NCBI GenBank assembly: GCA_018127085.1
Contig: CM030726.1
Span: forward strand, 248,001-312,000
Reading direction: 5' to 3'
DNA length: 64,000 bases
Source of the DNA: Pneumocystis sp. 'macacae'
Lineage: Eukaryota; Ascomycota; Pneumocystomycetes; Pneumocystales; Pneumocystaceae
The position numbers were made by a program, and so were the translations under genes. Below the pieces are notes generated by a model, which saw nothing but the letters and a program-made list of their open reading frames with translations, had not been told where the DNA came from and made no database searches. The first letter of the stretch is position 1, and the number at the start of each line of letters is the position of its first letter. Positions 1 through 12,989 of the stretch are shown here, piece by piece.

Positions 1-95
1 AAGAGACAATCCGCTTTATTTTAGACTATATCATTACTAAATATATTATATACAAATATGTTTAATGATGTAACATATGATTGTTCTTGTAATTT

Positions 96-1589
96 TTACA
101 ATTCATCATAATATGGCAAAAAATTCGTATCCCCAATCATAACTACACTCGGCTTTGCTTCAATCATTTTAGATATAGCCTAATAGTAAATTATACATAT
201 CTAAAGTACAGCAATACTTACAGATTTTATTTTGGTCGTAGTAATTTTTTCAATACGAGAAACAATAGATTCATAATTAAGAAGAGATCCAGAAGCAAGA
301 TAATAGAAACCTATGTTTTGGTGTATTTTTGTTCTTTTAGCATCTAGATCGAATAAATAATATTTTGCTTGAGAAATAGCTTTTTCTATATCATTGTCAT
401 TAATTGTTTTGAGTATAGATCTTAGTGCTTCGACGGATAATTTAATAGCCTTCCCAAGTGTGTTAACTGGTCCGTAAACATGTATACAAAATAATCCAGT
501 GTCAGAATATGCAAAATTAGTTGATAACAGTGTAGTACCATTAGAAAGGCTTTTTTCAATATTACCGAAAGGAGAATTTTCATATGACCATTTAACTCGA
601 GATCCCATACCAAGTAAATAACTTAACAGAAAATATTCATCAGAAAATGGCGCAAATTCTGCTGGTCGAGGAAATGAAATTAAAAAATGACCTATATGGG
701 ATTTAAAGGGTATTCTATTTTCTCCTCCATAATAAACACTTTTGGGAGACGATGCTGCATCCCCGGACGAAAGAATGCCAAAGTGCTCTTTTATGAGATC
801 TACTAATTCTGATTGATTTGCATTCGTTGCTAAAACAACGATATTGTTTTTAACATATGATTTTTTTGCATAATTTTTAATCATTTCTACAGTAACATGA
901 TTCCTTTCATTTGTCAAAAGTGGACGTCCAAGTCCTCTTCGAAATGCTAGTTCATGCACTGCATCAAACCCAAATATAGAAGGTATTGAACGCCGTTTTT
1001 TATCTTCAGATAAAGCATATGGTAATACTATTTCATCAAGCTCATATACTATAACTGTAAGCACTAGTACATTATTTTAATAAGAATAAAAACCATTATA
1101 TCGCGTTTTTGTCAACACTTCTGCCAGTAATTCGACAAAATATCCTAAATTTTCACGAAGAAATTGGGTCGAAAGTATCAAATTTTCACGAGAAATATCA
1201 GAAAAAAGACTACCACCTAACAATTCTATTTCCCGAAAAATACGTAACGATGACCTTCTTTCCGTATTCTATATATCCAGAACTATTAAAAAACAATTCT
1301 TCAAAATAATAAAAAAACAAACTACTTTAAATGCAAAACGCTGCAGTAAATGGGCAAGACCTGAAATAGGCTCATACCGACTTCCTGAACGTATAATAAG
1401 AGATAAAGACGCTCCAGGACCTCCCAAATCTCTAGAAATAATGTTTACCCCATTGGCTTGAGACAACGAAAATTTTGTATGTTTATTAGTTTTTAAAGCA
1501 GTTTTTTGAAAAGACCTGTAAAATAGATAAAAATGATTTGTAGGAAAAGCCTTTAAGCGATAAATCGCTTTCAAACAAATCATAAACAA
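96..1589 (-). CDS. QCR2: Cytochrome bc1 complex core subunit 2
   Basis: Core protein 2 of mitochondrial complex III, an M16-peptidase-like protein facing the matrix. Four exons fit: 1589-1326, 1268-1094, 1048-222 and 179-96. The N-terminal part reads GVNIISRDLGGPGASLSLII, then HLLQRFAFK joins NTERRSSLRIFRE across intron 1. The last exon gives IEAKPSVVMIGDT and ends YYDEL, the usual QCR2 end. The N-terminus is basic and hydroxylated like a mitochondrial presequence; in-frame ATGs at 1589 and 1583 cannot be told apart. The zinc-binding motif of active M16 peptidases is not seen, as expected for this subunit. It is divergent from RPC82, with 232 bp between the two starts. Confidence 0.93.
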
Positions 1590-1821
1590 GTGTTTTTTTA
1601 AATATTTTCAGTTCGTTATTTTGCAAATGATTTTTTGAAGTTGTAAACGTTTATAAACTGTTAGACGATTTTCAAATATAATTTTTGCAAAGTATTAAAT
1701 ATAAAAAGGAGAATTAAGTGAAAAATAATACAAAAATTGTTTTTTTACTAAAGAAAGGATATATTTATATTTTTTTAAAAAAATAATTTAAAAATAAAAG
1801 AATTAATAAAAATAAACTGAA

Positions 1822-3826
1822 ATGTCCCAATACGCTATAGAACTTTGTTATTTAATAATAGATGACTTTTTTGGACCAATAGTGGCAGTAAGATATTTTT
1901 ATTCGGTGTATTAGTGTGCTTTTTTAATATATAATTTTTTAGACAACAGTTAAAACACTTCTTTTTCATGGCAGACTGTCACTCTCAGAGATTTCTAAAA
2001 TATCAAAATTACATCCTAAATATGTTAAAGAGGCTCTCGTTGTTCTAATACAACATCATTTTGTGCTTTTTTCTACATCATATGATGAGCTTTGTGAATT
2101 AACATATTATGAAGCAACATGGAGAGAAATTCTCAATTTATTACGATATGGGAGGGAAATATTCATTGTTTCTCAGAAAATATCGAATGAAGCAAGAAAA
2201 ACTTCATTTTTATATATAATTTATAACTAACAAAAAAAGGCAGGTGAAATTCTTAAATATATTCATTATTATGGAAAAGTAAAAGTACATAACCTTTATA
2301 ACGTGTTCTGTCCATCAAAAAATAAAAATAGCAAAGCATATATATCAATTCAATCTACAATAACGAAAATGTTACAGCAAAAATATCTTCGGGTTGTTTT
2401 ACCTCATCAGATTAAACCAGAGTATGATCTTCAAAATCAATTGAAAAATGAAGAACTTGAAAAACTTCGTTTTTATGGGATAGGTGAAACAAAGAGGAAT
2501 AAAGAAGCGTTAAAAAACATGCAAAGACGTCTTCAGATTCTAAAAGATGAAGAAATGGATCCAAAGTTAGGATTAGTAAAAAAAGATATTGATACAACTG
2601 AACGGAAATTTAAAAAACGAAAAAGGCCTGATGAATTTTCATATGTTGTAGATGTAAAAGTATTATATCTTTTTTATATTTTCTTATATTTAAACCAGGA
2701 AAAAGCTATTTTAAGAGTTAACCATGAAAAATTTATTAATATATATCGTGATACAGATCTTTTACATCTTGTAGAGAATCGTATAGGAAAAGTGACGGCT
2801 CAAGTATATCAGCATATATTAGAACAACTTGAGATTCAGAACAATAATTGTTATGAAGAAGGTATGTTTTTGTTAATGTCTAGATAAGTTTATAAATACT
2901 ATTGAAGCGGATATAATTGCAACTGTAAGTATTTTAGAAACATTGCCAAAGGATATAGATTTATCTAAAACATTTATCACTGCCTTAAATAATGAAATTC
3001 AATCTGTGGAAAATTTGTCTAAAAAAGAAAATACATCTTTAAATATTTATTATTCCGAGAAAAATTCAGATAGTATGATGATTGATATAAATGAGTTTCC
3101 TGATAGTTTTTTTGAAAGTGATATTAGTAGAGTTGAAGATATAACTTATAGGGAACGTCTAAAACATATTATTCAACATCTTGACGCTTTATCCAAAGAT
3201 TCATACGCATTTCTTTTGAAAGTAGAAACTAAACATTTTGGAAAATGGAAAGTAGATTATAAACAAATGTCCAATTTACTCCAAGAATTACAGTATGAAA
3301 AGGTAATCGAACATAAATTCGGTTGTGTCGCTACAAGACTTCTTCGAATCATTCGCGAAAAGGGAAAAGTTGATGAAAAACAGGTATGTCTTTATTTTTA
3401 ATTTTAATTATTTAAATTTTTAAGCTTGCTTCTATCGCTTTTTTAAAACAGCAACATATTCGTCCTATTCTTATGGGGTTAACTGAAGTTGGTGCTCTTG
3501 ATATTCAAGAAATTCCTCGTAGATCTGAAAGACTACCCTCTAGTATTTTTCTACTATGGTTTCATAAATTTAGTAGAGCAAAATCTATTCTAATAGATGA
3601 TATTTATCAACAAATATCTCATTGTCATCGACATTTGAAAAATGAATTGAAACAACGGCAAAAATTATTAGTAAAAATTGCGAGGACGGATGTACAAGAA
3701 CGTGAAAAAGAGCTTCTTCCACTCAATGAACAACAAGAATTAATTAATGTTAGAGCTATAGAAGAAAAAATTTTAACACAAATATTTCGACTCGATAGAA
3801 TAATTATGATATTGAGGGATTATTGA
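1822..3826 (+). CDS. RPC82: RNA polymerase III subunit C82 (RPC3 family)
   Basis: Pol III-specific subunit made of repeated winged helices plus a C-terminal coiled coil; it works with C34 and C31 in initiation. Exons: 1822-1887, 1943-2191, 2240-2659, 2699-2861, 2908-3383 and 3452-3826. The N-terminus reads FGPIVATTVKTLLFHGRLSL. Near the C-terminus IRPILMGLTEVGALDIQEIP is typical of the family, followed by a charged helix ending LDRIIMILRDY. Intron 2 (2192-2239) appears to start with GC, not GT. For intron 4 the donor GTATGT is clear; the 46-nt choice ending at 2907 keeps the frame and gives ADIIATVSILETLPKDIDLS. A 22-nt alternative ending at 2883 also stays open but is unusually short. Identity is firm; the fourth junction is less so. 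Confidence 0.92.
2192..2239 (+). other. Probable GC-AG intron in RPC82
   Basis: The reading frame before and after can only be joined as ...ISNE-AGEILKYIHYYGKV if a 48-nt intron begins GCAAGA and ends AAAAAAAG. A good branch site (ATAACTAAC) lies just before the acceptor. No GT donor in the correct phase exists nearby. Confidence 0.75.
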
Positions 3827-4035
3827 TTTGATGATATCTCTACATTTATATTGATAATAAAAAATGTATATTTAAATATTATATATATATATCAATTATC
3901 ACGTTATCTTTAAATCTAATTCATATCAGATCGATTAACCCACTAAAAAAACTAAAAAAATTCATGAATAATAACAGGTGAATATTTTGGACTTTTAGGA
4001 TAGAAGAACTAAATAGACTGCAGGAATATTGGAAA

Positions 4036-5236
4036 ATGATCGTGTTTCCTTTTTCCAAGCAAAAAAAAATGCGAAAAATGGTCATAAATCAAGAAAATAA
4101 TACTATCGAAACAAAATCTAATAAAATTCAATTATTTTTCAGAAAATATTATGGGATTACTGTACTTATACTCTCTCAGCCATTGTATTCGACAATGAAT
4201 GTTTGTGTTAAAATTTTATCCCAAAATCCTGTCCGACCATGGAGTACTTTTCAAGTTATTCTTTTTCGAATGGTGCCAACTTATATTCTCGGAACTATAT
4301 ATTATAGATATTCAAAAACATCATGTAAATGCTATCCTGATATTAAAACCAGAATTTTTTTGTTTCTTCGAAGTCTTTTTGGGTTTATTGGACTTTGCGG
4401 AGTTTATTATTCAATACAGTAAAATATTAAATTAAACGTATTTTAGCTAATGGAAATTCAAGTCATTTAAACCTTTCTGATGTTACTGCACTTCTTTTTT
4501 TAAATCCTATCTTTATAAATTTATTAGCACATCCTATTTTATACAGAACTTTTAATATCTTTGATATTTATCCTGCATTGATATCTTTTTCTGGTGTATT
4601 ATGTGTTACGAAGCCTGATTTCATTTTAAATAATCGTTTTTCACATAAATTGCATAATAAAGATTTATCCAACGCAACAATGTCTTCTACGAATTCAAAA
4701 ATAATACCAGTTCTTACGTCATTAGTTGGTGTTATGGGAACATGTCTTTCTTATATAATTATTAAAGGTGCATGTTAAATATTATTTGCACAAAAAATTA
4801 ATATTGTGTAGGCTTAGGTAATCATATAGATGCTTTAGAATCAGTTTTATGGTTTTCCTTAATTTCATCAATTGGCGCCTTTTTAGTTATTTTTTTTCTT
4901 AAACTTCCTTTTTATTTACCTCTAGATTATTCTCAAGTATTTGCGTTATCTATTATTGGTATTTCTGGATTTTTGGCTCAGGTTTTACTTACAAAAGGAT
5001 TACAAATAGAAAAGATTGGGCGCGCGTCAGCTACTGTATATTTGCAAATGATATTTTCTCTTATTTATGATAAATTAATATGGGGAAATATTCCTGATGC
5101 TTGGAGTTTTTGTGGAATTGTTTTGATTATCACTGGAACGACAATTGCTATAGTAAGTAAAGACAAAGATAAAACAGAAATTTCTGATCAAGAAAATCAA
5201 TATACATATCTCAATAATGAGAATTCGGATAATTAA
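4036..5236 (+). CDS. EamA/DMT-family membrane transporter (SLC35G-like)
   Basis: Polytopic membrane protein of the drug/metabolite transporter superfamily with two EamA halves. The first exon carries TM segments, including RSLFGFIGLCGVYYSI. It joins, by an intron at 4421-4465 with branch site CTAAT, to HHLNLSDVTALLFLNPIF, the family's conserved loop. The second half includes SLISSIGAFLVIFF and AQVLLTKGLQIEKIGRASA. The C-terminus is short and acidic. About ten membrane segments are expected. Fungal relatives include yeast YMR253C-type proteins. The substrate is unknown and cannot be read from the sequence. RPC82 lies 209 bp upstream on the same strand. Confidence 0.85.
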
Positions 5237-5372
5237 TATAAGAAAGTAGTCTTAAAACATTCTTCATAGTCTTTATAGAACATAATTAAATATGAAATTA
5301 ATACTATTAAAAAAATATTTAAACAAAAATACTTCAATCTCGAATACTACAGAAGTCTTGAAAAATAATATT

Positions 5373-6789
5373 TTATTGAATAAGTTTTCTCCCTTCAATA
5401 GATATACTATTGCGTTTTCCTAATTGTTTCATTTTTTGCATTTTCTGCTTTAATTTCCGAATATGATCATCGTTTCGTGTTTTCGAAGTAGTAGAATTTA
5501 CTCTCAAGTGTACTTTTGGTGCAATTTCATATGATGAACTAATAGGCGTGGGTATAATTGTTTTCTTATATGCCTTTTTAGAATCATCAATATCATTACC
5601 AGATATCTTTTGTTCGCTATATGCAACAGTACTTTCTCAATTAGTTATAGGTTATTCTATTTTAAAAATCCTTACTCTGGATTATACAATACTGTAGAAA
5701 TGGAACGATCTCTATAATTTGAGCTTCTTTTAATAATAGGACGACTCCATTCAGCTAAATAATCAATAATGATAATAAAAATATAATTACTCTTACAGAT
5801 TAACTGATCTGCCTGTCTTTTTATGAATAAATCTGGTTTTTTGGATTGTTTATAAAAAAGAACAACTTTTCCAACACCACTTTCACGCAAATGCTCCGTT
5901 TGTATAGGTAATCGAGACAATGCTGAAAAAAGTACCTTCTGTATATTTAAAGCAGGGAGCGATCGATCAGGTAAGGGTTCAAGCCAAATCCTAACTGCCT
6001 CTAAAAGATTATTATCGAGGATTGATTCTGTGAAAGATGTTCTAATATAAGAACTTTTCAAGAAACAATAAAGGAAATACTTTCTCAATGCATTTTCTAC
6101 TTCAGATAACATCCTAAGTTTCTGTATCGCTGGCCTTTTTTCTTCATTTGCTTGTATATCTTCAATTGCGGCCTGCCGCATTTTTTCACGAAGAGCAATA
6201 ATCTCATCATCAGCTATTTCTTCTAGATCCTTGAACAATTTAGCTTAATTAAGAGAATATAATAATATTACTTCTTCTCTTCTTTTTTTTTTTCGTGAAG
6301 ACATAATTGCTTCATTTAATGCTTGATCTAATTCTCGACGTGCCACTAGCAAAAATTATATACTTCCAGATATAAATGCTTCTATACACTCGCCAGGGTC
6401 CATTTCATGTTTTAACTCAATACTATCATCCTTTGATAATATATCCACCCCACGCCTCCGCTTTTTAATACCTTTAACCTTCTTAGGCTTTACTGTTTCC
6501 TCAGAAATACCTCGTTTTCGTTTAAAACGAGGAAGATCGTGTACATTATATTCATTTAAATAAGATTTATTTACTTGTGCATCTCTTAAATCCTTAAATT
6601 GTTCTTCATCTAACTCTGACAATTCTTCATCTGTATCTAAATCAAATGCATCTAATCTTTTTGAAGAACTTGGATCAGGATCTTCCAAATCCTTTTTATT
6701 ATCTGTTCCTTCCTAATATATATAAATTAGCTTCAAATTACTTACATTTTTTTTTTTAAACTTACATTTATTTCTTCAAAATTTAACAT
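5373..6789 (-). CDS. IWS1: Transcription elongation factor IWS1/Spn1
   Basis: Partner of Spt6 on elongating RNA polymerase II. The first exon is only MLNFEEIN (6789-6766); after the intron comes EGTDNKKDLEDPDPSSSKR and an acidic, then basic, disordered N-terminus. The TFIIS-N-like core includes LLEAVRIWLEPLPDRSLPAL, LFSALSRLPIQTEHLRESG and ADQLISEWSRPI. The C-terminus KQKMQKMKQLGKRNSISIEG is the conserved Spn1 tail. Introns are about 42 nt. Near 6360, using the donor GTATAG (42-nt intron, joining ...DPGE to LARRELD) is more plausible than an 18-nt intron that would also restore the frame. Transcribed towards the EamA gene, with 136 bp between the two stop codons. Confidence 0.93.
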
Positions 6790-7537
6790 GATGTTAATAT
6801 TCACTGGCACTCCTGATGTCACTTTGACGACTATTTGAGGTAAAAGTGCTAAAAATATAATTGCACAAGCTTGCAATTGTTTTTGAGTATTTTGCTTATT
6901 TTATTTGTATTCAAAGCGAGTATGAACTTTAAAAAGCTTATTTTGTTAATTTAATTTGCATAAAAATCTAAAATAAAAATACACAAAAAAGATTGCCAAA
7001 ATATCATTTAATTTAATTTTGTTTTTAGATAGTTATTTTTTATTCTTAGTCATATAAGCAAATTCCTTTATAAATAATTTTTTGTTTGTCTAGATTTGTC
7101 TACGATTTAAAGTCGACAAATTTTTAATTATTTTGACTTTTTAAACAATAGAGAGATTTTGTAAATATTAGATTTAGTAAATATTAGATTTATTTTACTT
7201 TTGGACGATGTTTAATAGTGCAGTCTATCCTACAAATGAAGATAATTTCAAAAAATATATAAAAAAGTCAAGATTTGAGCAACAAAAAGCGCTTTTCATT
7301 ATTTTTGCATTATATTGCAGTTTGTTTCCTAAGAAAAATGAAAGAAAATTAACTCTTAGTAGCACCAGTCGCTTTAGCTATTTTTAAACGTAAATTTTTT
7401 CAAAATTAAAATAAGTTGTAAACAATGAAATTTATCTGAAAATCTTAAAACGATTTTTCTCGATTTTCTTATGTAAACAAATAAATACGTATGAATACAT
7501 GAAAGGTTTATCGGATTTTTACTAAAGCAGTAGTTAT
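6790..7537. other. Intergenic, AT-rich, no gene seen
   Basis: 748 bp between the IWS1 start and the NUP54 stop, so it holds the IWS1 promoter. Many homopolymer A/T runs. No tRNA or snRNA signature found. Confidence 0.6.
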
Positions 7538-9146
7538 TTACCTTGGTCCTCGTGACCTGGGTCGTTCAAGTGCTTTTTTGCGCTCTTCTATAATTTCTAA
7601 CGCCTTTTCAACTTCGTTCAAATCACCTTTTAAAATATGTATAACATATGAAATTCCAGTATATTGATCACCAAGGACCCTTGTAATTTTCTCTAACTGC
7701 TCTTCATCTTTTTTCCAATTAATATTAACCACAATTCCACCTTCTCTTTCCTTTTCGATTGATTTCGCTTTTTCGCGTATAAATGTCATACGTGCCCAAA
7801 GCTCGTTCATTCTTCCAAACACGCTGGGCTCATTTATTTTTAGTGTCAATTCTTTTAACCGTTGTTTCAAATTTTCCTCTTCCGATTGAAGAGCATAACC
7901 TCTTCCTTTTAATACCTGAACCCTTGCTGCTAATGCTAATAAGCGACGAGCCAATTCCAAGTGTCTTAATGTTGCTTCTGATATCTTTATGGTAGTACTA
8001 AGATCATGTTTCTGTGATAACTCCCCAAGTTTATTAACAATTTCATGCATACGAATACGATATGCCATAACTTGTTGTTCTTGTAGTTGAACCCTTTTTT
8101 GGATATCAGAAAATCCTACTGCTAGTGCAGGAACAACACTAAAATATACTAAATTTGAACAAGAAAAGAAAAAGTATTATACCTATTTTCTGGACGATTG
8201 GCAATTGCTTCATCCCATTTTTGCTGATTATGATGCAAAGGCTTAACATATAAAGCCACTTCGTCTGCTGGAACTCTGTTATAAAAATAATATTGAAATG
8301 CACAATCAGGATGTGTTGGGTCCCATGCATTTTTAAGTCTTTGAAGTTGATCCACAATTGATGGAAATTGATCAAGACCAAGAATAGAGCCACTTCCAAA
8401 TATACCTGACTGACTTACTCCACTCTTTAGGTCACCAGTCTCTAATGTATCTGATGGTGTTTGGATTTGAAGTTGATTATAGCGAGATACCATTTTTTGA
8501 GATGGTCCACCCCATGTATACAATGGTAAATTATTTAAACCAGATGCACCTGTATTTTGGGAATTTTGTTGAGAAAGAGCACTAAACGGTGTTGACATAG
8601 ATGATTGAAGTGGTGCTTGTATTGTATTTATCGTATTTAAAGTTGTACCTGAAATTGTACCCAAAGTTGTATTGGTTGGTACATTGGATAACATACCCGT
8701 TGTAGCGCTCTGTGTTGCCCCTAATAGAGTCCCTGGACTTTCGCTTAATCCAGTGGCTACTGGTCTGCCAAATATTGAACCTGATGTTGTACTAGGTATT
8801 GTATTTGTTGATATACCTAATGTTCCTCCAGCATTCGTATTTACTGGTACCGACGGCATTACAGACACAGCTGACGCAAATTGAGTACTAAAGGGAGTCC
8901 CAAAAAAGGTTCCTGTAGTTGTTGAAGGTGTTGATGTTCCTAATATAGTACTTGTTGGTGTTGCTAATGTCGTTGATGTTGGTTTTGTATCTGTTATACC
9001 AAAGTTTTTAGAAACAATGAAAAATACAAATAAATTAGAAGATTAGTCCTTACCTTTTGATCCATTTACAGTCGTTCCAATTTGTCCCGCTTTAATGTTA
9101 GAACAAATCTTAAATTTAAAAAAAACGTACTCTGAAAAAACGACAT
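7538..9146 (-). CDS. NUP57: Nucleoporin Nup54/Nup57 (central channel)
   Basis: Subunit of the Nup62-Nup58-Nup54 channel complex of the nuclear pore. Start MSFFQTGQIGTTVNGSKDT is assembled from small exons (first exon 9146-9131). A Ser/Thr-rich region with scattered FG dipeptides (SIFGRP, FFGTPF, GIFGSG) follows, then the Nup54 alpha/beta domain: LDQFPSIVDQLQRLKNAWDP and FQYYFYNRVPADEVALYVKP. The C-terminal half is coiled coil (LRHLELARRLLALAARVQVL). An intron at about 8190-8140 joins RPENR to VVPALAVGFSDIQKR. The FG region is short and poor in FG repeats. The protein ends RSRGPR. Confidence 0.93.
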
Positions 9147-9321
9147 ATTCAATTTTGAAAATGTCGTATAAGATTTCTATCTAATTAAGAAGAAATGAAA
9201 ATACCCTTAACAATTCATTTTATTTATTATAATAGTGTTGGGAAATTATTAGAAATTTAAAATATCTAAATAAACGTTGCAAGTTAACATTTATTAATAT
9301 TTAAAAAATAAAAATCTTAAT

Positions 9322-9379
9322 ATGTAAGTATAATACTTGTTTATAGTTTATAATAGTATTTATTGTATGTTTCCACAGG
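9322..9379 (+). other. Start codon split by an intron (NDUFA8)
   Basis: AT at 9322-9323 is followed by a canonical donor GTAAGT and an acceptor CCACAG at 9378. Removing 9324-9378 (55 nt) makes AT+G and the expected N-terminus MASQEPIL. The unspliced ATG at 9322 reads ATG TAA. The ATG at 9368 leads into the wrong frame. Confidence 0.8.
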
Positions 9380-9979
9380 GCTTCTCAAGAACCTATCTTA
9401 AACCAACACATTCTGGTTTTTCAACATACCATTTTTTCATAAACTTGATTAAAATCTATAGATTGATAAAACACCTCTTCCTAAAGAAATCCCGATTGTT
9501 GATGAAATAGGTGCAACATCTGCACCACTAAAAGCTGCCTCATATTTCATTGGAACACGTTGTAAATCATTTAATGAAGATTATATGCTTTGTAAGGCTG
9601 AAAACAAAGGAAAAGGTGAAGAACCATGTTTAAAAGAAGGTCGTCGTGTTACTCGATGTTCTATTAGTGTGTTAGTTTTTTTCCTTATATATTTTTCTTT
9701 TAGACAATAGTTGACATTTTTCTTATAGATTAGAAGATTTACATACATATTGTGCCAGCAGCTTTAAAAAATATTGGCAATGTTTAGATGATAATAACCA
9801 TGAGTTTCGTGCATGCAGAGTTAATGAAAGAGAATTTAATAAGTGTGTTTTTGAACATTTAGTAGGTTTTATATGTAATTAATATATCGTTTAATAATAT
9901 TTAGAAACTTGAGAAAGTTATTCCTGGTGCACCACAAGGAGAAGAACCAATATTCATGAAAAAAAAACCCATATTCTAA
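9322..9979 (+). CDS. NADH:ubiquinone oxidoreductase subunit NDUFA8 (20.8 kDa type)
   Basis: Complex I accessory subunit with paired twin-CX9C motifs, located on the intermembrane-space side. Spliced protein starts MASQEPILNQHILIDKTPLP, then IGATSAPLKAASYFIG, CKSFNEDYMLCKAENKGKGE, CLKEGRRVTRC, LEDLHTYCASSFKKYWQC and CRVNEREFNKCVFEHL, ending MKKKPIF. The cysteine spacing matches the family. The start codon is split: AT at 9322-9323, intron 9324-9378, then G at 9379. Other introns: 9416-9461, one near 9672-9730 and one near 9860-9904. Presence of complex I argues against a fission-yeast-like or Saccharomyces-like host. Start is certain in frame but the 5' UTR is not seen. Confidence 0.92.
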
Positions 9980-10176
9980 TTTATGGTTTATGAAACTTAT
10001 TTGAATCCAAAACATTAGTTATTAAAGTGGTTTGTAAAAAAAGCATTGATGGATATATGAAATATTTTTATTAGATTTTTTTCTTTAAACACATTTTCTC
10101 TATTTTTTACATATTTATATCTATTCATAAAACAAGTTATATCGGCTATGGATTTTAGATATCAATATCTGCACTT

Positions 10177-12989
10177 TTATATTATTGATTCCTCTGCTAA
10201 AGCAGTAATTCGTTCCGTTAAATTTGTTTTCATATAATGTGCAGCAATTTTACGTGCTGCTTCAAGGCTTACTGGAAGTCGTAGAAGTGTTGCAAGCTCC
10301 AATGCTTTAGCTTGTCGATCTTCTTTACATGCAATTTGCAATAATTGTAGAAGAATTTTATCAATTGATGCCTCTCTTTTTGATATTTCCAATTTTGATG
10401 AATTTTCAGTAGATGAAACTATTGTATCTTCTAAAAGATTTAATAAAATAGACTCTCTGATATGTCTTTCCTCTAATGCAGATATGTTACTAATTTCTCC
10501 CGAATCAGTTGGTATAACACAAGGTATAGAGAAATCAAATTCACTAAACATAGGACGAGGAAAATATGGATATTGTTCATTTCCCTAACTTAAATAAATA
10601 TAATGCATTTATAGTATGTGAATATTACTTTTAAAATAATACAATAAAACTTTTGATTAGCTACAGCAACAGGCCAATATGATTCGCTTTTCCCCTTTTT
10701 CCTTTCCATAAGATTTGTATCAAGAAGTGGAACCCATTTTGCTTGACCATGAACTCTCCAATGTAATAAAACAAGCAGTATACCATCAGAATCAAAAATC
10801 ATAGGATCCTAATATTTATTAAAAAAAGAACAGTAAATAACTAGCTTACACCCAGATCAGAAAAAAAAATTGATTTTAAATGTCCATTTGGTGGAAGAGG
10901 TAATAAATCATTTGATTGTAATGTATCATCTTGTAAAATATGTTCAAGAGTATATACTAAAGATATTGTTCCTTAAAAAATAAATATTTTATTAAAATAA
11001 AATTACTTTTTACCATTAGAATTTAATGGACCATTATTGACTACCATTACATAGTTTTTCCATGATATACATGTTACAACAGGAAAATACTTTTGACGGT
11101 AAATTCTAAGAGGAATCCCATTTAATGTATAAAATCTTAAATATCCCTTTGAAGTACATGCAACAATATTCGAACTACTTAGTGAGATAGCTAATGAATT
11201 TAGAAATATTAAATTATAGATATTAATAAATATACATAAGATATCTTCGTCAGAAGAAAATTCAATTTTCCAATCAGCATGAGTTACCCAATTTTCATGA
11301 GGCCGAAAAAAAATAACTGCAGAATTTCCCTTTTTATTTGAACTGGCAAATAGGGCACCATTATCATCTAATTATATTAATTTTAGATTTTTAAAATAAA
11401 ATATATAAGTACTAAGACAAGCCTTATCATAAAAAAAAATATCAGTAAAATGGTATTGACGATGGAGTTCTTTATCAAAAAATTCTACAGTAACTGTATT
11501 ATGAGTGTCTTGATCAATAGTCCAAATAAATCCAATGAGATTAAGCACTATTTTTTAGCAATAAAATGGTAAAAATTTGAAAAATACCAAGATAACGTCT
11601 TTTCTCTATCCAAGGAGTACTTCCTGGTTGAAAAGGGGGATGTATTTTAGCTTTATAATTATTCATAGTCTTTTTTGTATCGTAATAAAAATCATCATCT
11701 GAAATATCATCAATAGATTTTTTGTATCCATTTTCGTCATATTTATATCTTGGAATATATCCTGCACTATCATCATCTTCAATCCAACTAGTATCATGAT
11801 CAATATTAATTAGTTCTTCATCACTCAATTCTTTTTTATTAAAGTCATTGATATATCTTTTTTTACTAATAGGACTTTTTATAGTTTCTTCATTTAATAA
11901 AGGGCTTAGATGAGTAATTCGACCATATGGTTCTTGATAATTTGATGGAATAGCATCTGGAAAGGTATATAACTGACCTTTGTTAGTAGTAAATGATAAA
12001 ACATTAGCTTTTGGGTGCCACGCAAGTGAAATTACATTCTTATATTCCTGTCTTATATATATTAATTGTATAATGTTTCATCAAAAACATAATCAATAAA
12101 CCTTATGATAATGGTTTGTGTTTTTACTTCCCATATTAAAAGTTTGCCATCTTTTCCTGAACTACATAAATATGCACCGTTTGGAGACCATGAAATATCC
12201 GTAATTGCATCTAAATGTCCACTTTTAAATGACATTCTTTTTTCCCATAATTTAGAAAATACTGTAATATCATTGATACGAGTCGGTACAGCAAATGATC
12301 CAGCATCCGGATGCCATATCACTTTTGAACATATTTCAGAGTCTGATTCACATATAGGAATAACATGATCAATTGTGTGAATAAGACTTGGTTCTTCACT
12401 AGTAAAAGAAAAAATATAGACTATACCATCCGTACACGACACAGAGATAAACTTACTAGTAGGATCAAATGATACATGTTTTGCTGATTTAGAAAATCCA
12501 GAAAGATGAAGGATACGCAAATAATCTGTTGTATGAACGACTTTTACCCGCATTTCACTTAATCTAATTAATCATTTTTCACTGTTCAAAACTGATTACT
12601 CGCTACAAACAGCAAGCCACATCCCATCTGGACTAAAAGCAATATCTCGTACTGGTAAAGAACATCGTGTTAGCATTGTTAAACATTGATTTGTTTTAAG
12701 AGAAAATAGGCTAACTGTTGCATCTTCTGAACACGTTGCAAACTGTTTATTCTAATTTCATATGAAAATTTTAAAATTAAACTCATAAAATATATACAGA
12801 AACTGAAATTCCTGTAATTGAATCCTGATGATGCTCAATTGTTATCGGTTCATCATCTGAATCTACTGTAAATTTTCGAATTACTTGATTAGAGCCAACT
12901 GTCATTAAAAAAACCCCATCTAGAGAATATACAACTCTTGTAAGACCTGAAGTATGTGCATACCGAGGAACAAGACGTTGGGCTGTCAT
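10177..12989 (-). CDS. CTF4: Replisome adaptor Ctf4/Mcl1/WDHD1 (AND-1)
   Basis: Links the CMG helicase to DNA polymerase alpha and other replisome clients. N-terminal WD40 propeller: start MTAQRLVPRYAHTSGLTRV, repeats containing DIAFSPDGMWLAVCS, HVSFDPTSKFISVSCTDG and DISWSPNGAYLCSSGKDGKL. An acidic linker follows (WIEDDDSAGYIPRYKYDENG). Then comes the second, SepB-type propeller (around 11530-10580) and a helical C-terminus with KALELATLLRLPVSLEAARK. At least ten short introns. No HMG box is visible after the helical domain, like the yeast proteins and unlike the animal ones. Estimated about 780 residues. Exons in the 10560-11540 stretch were not all fixed. Confidence 0.92.

Noticed and set aside
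2862..2883. A 22-nt microintron in RPC82
   Set aside because: A 46-nt intron with the same donor and an acceptor at 2907 also keeps the frame and has the normal size for this genome, so the microintron is not needed.
6356..6373. An 18-nt intron in IWS1
   Set aside because: An upstream GTATAG donor gives a 42-nt intron in the right phase.
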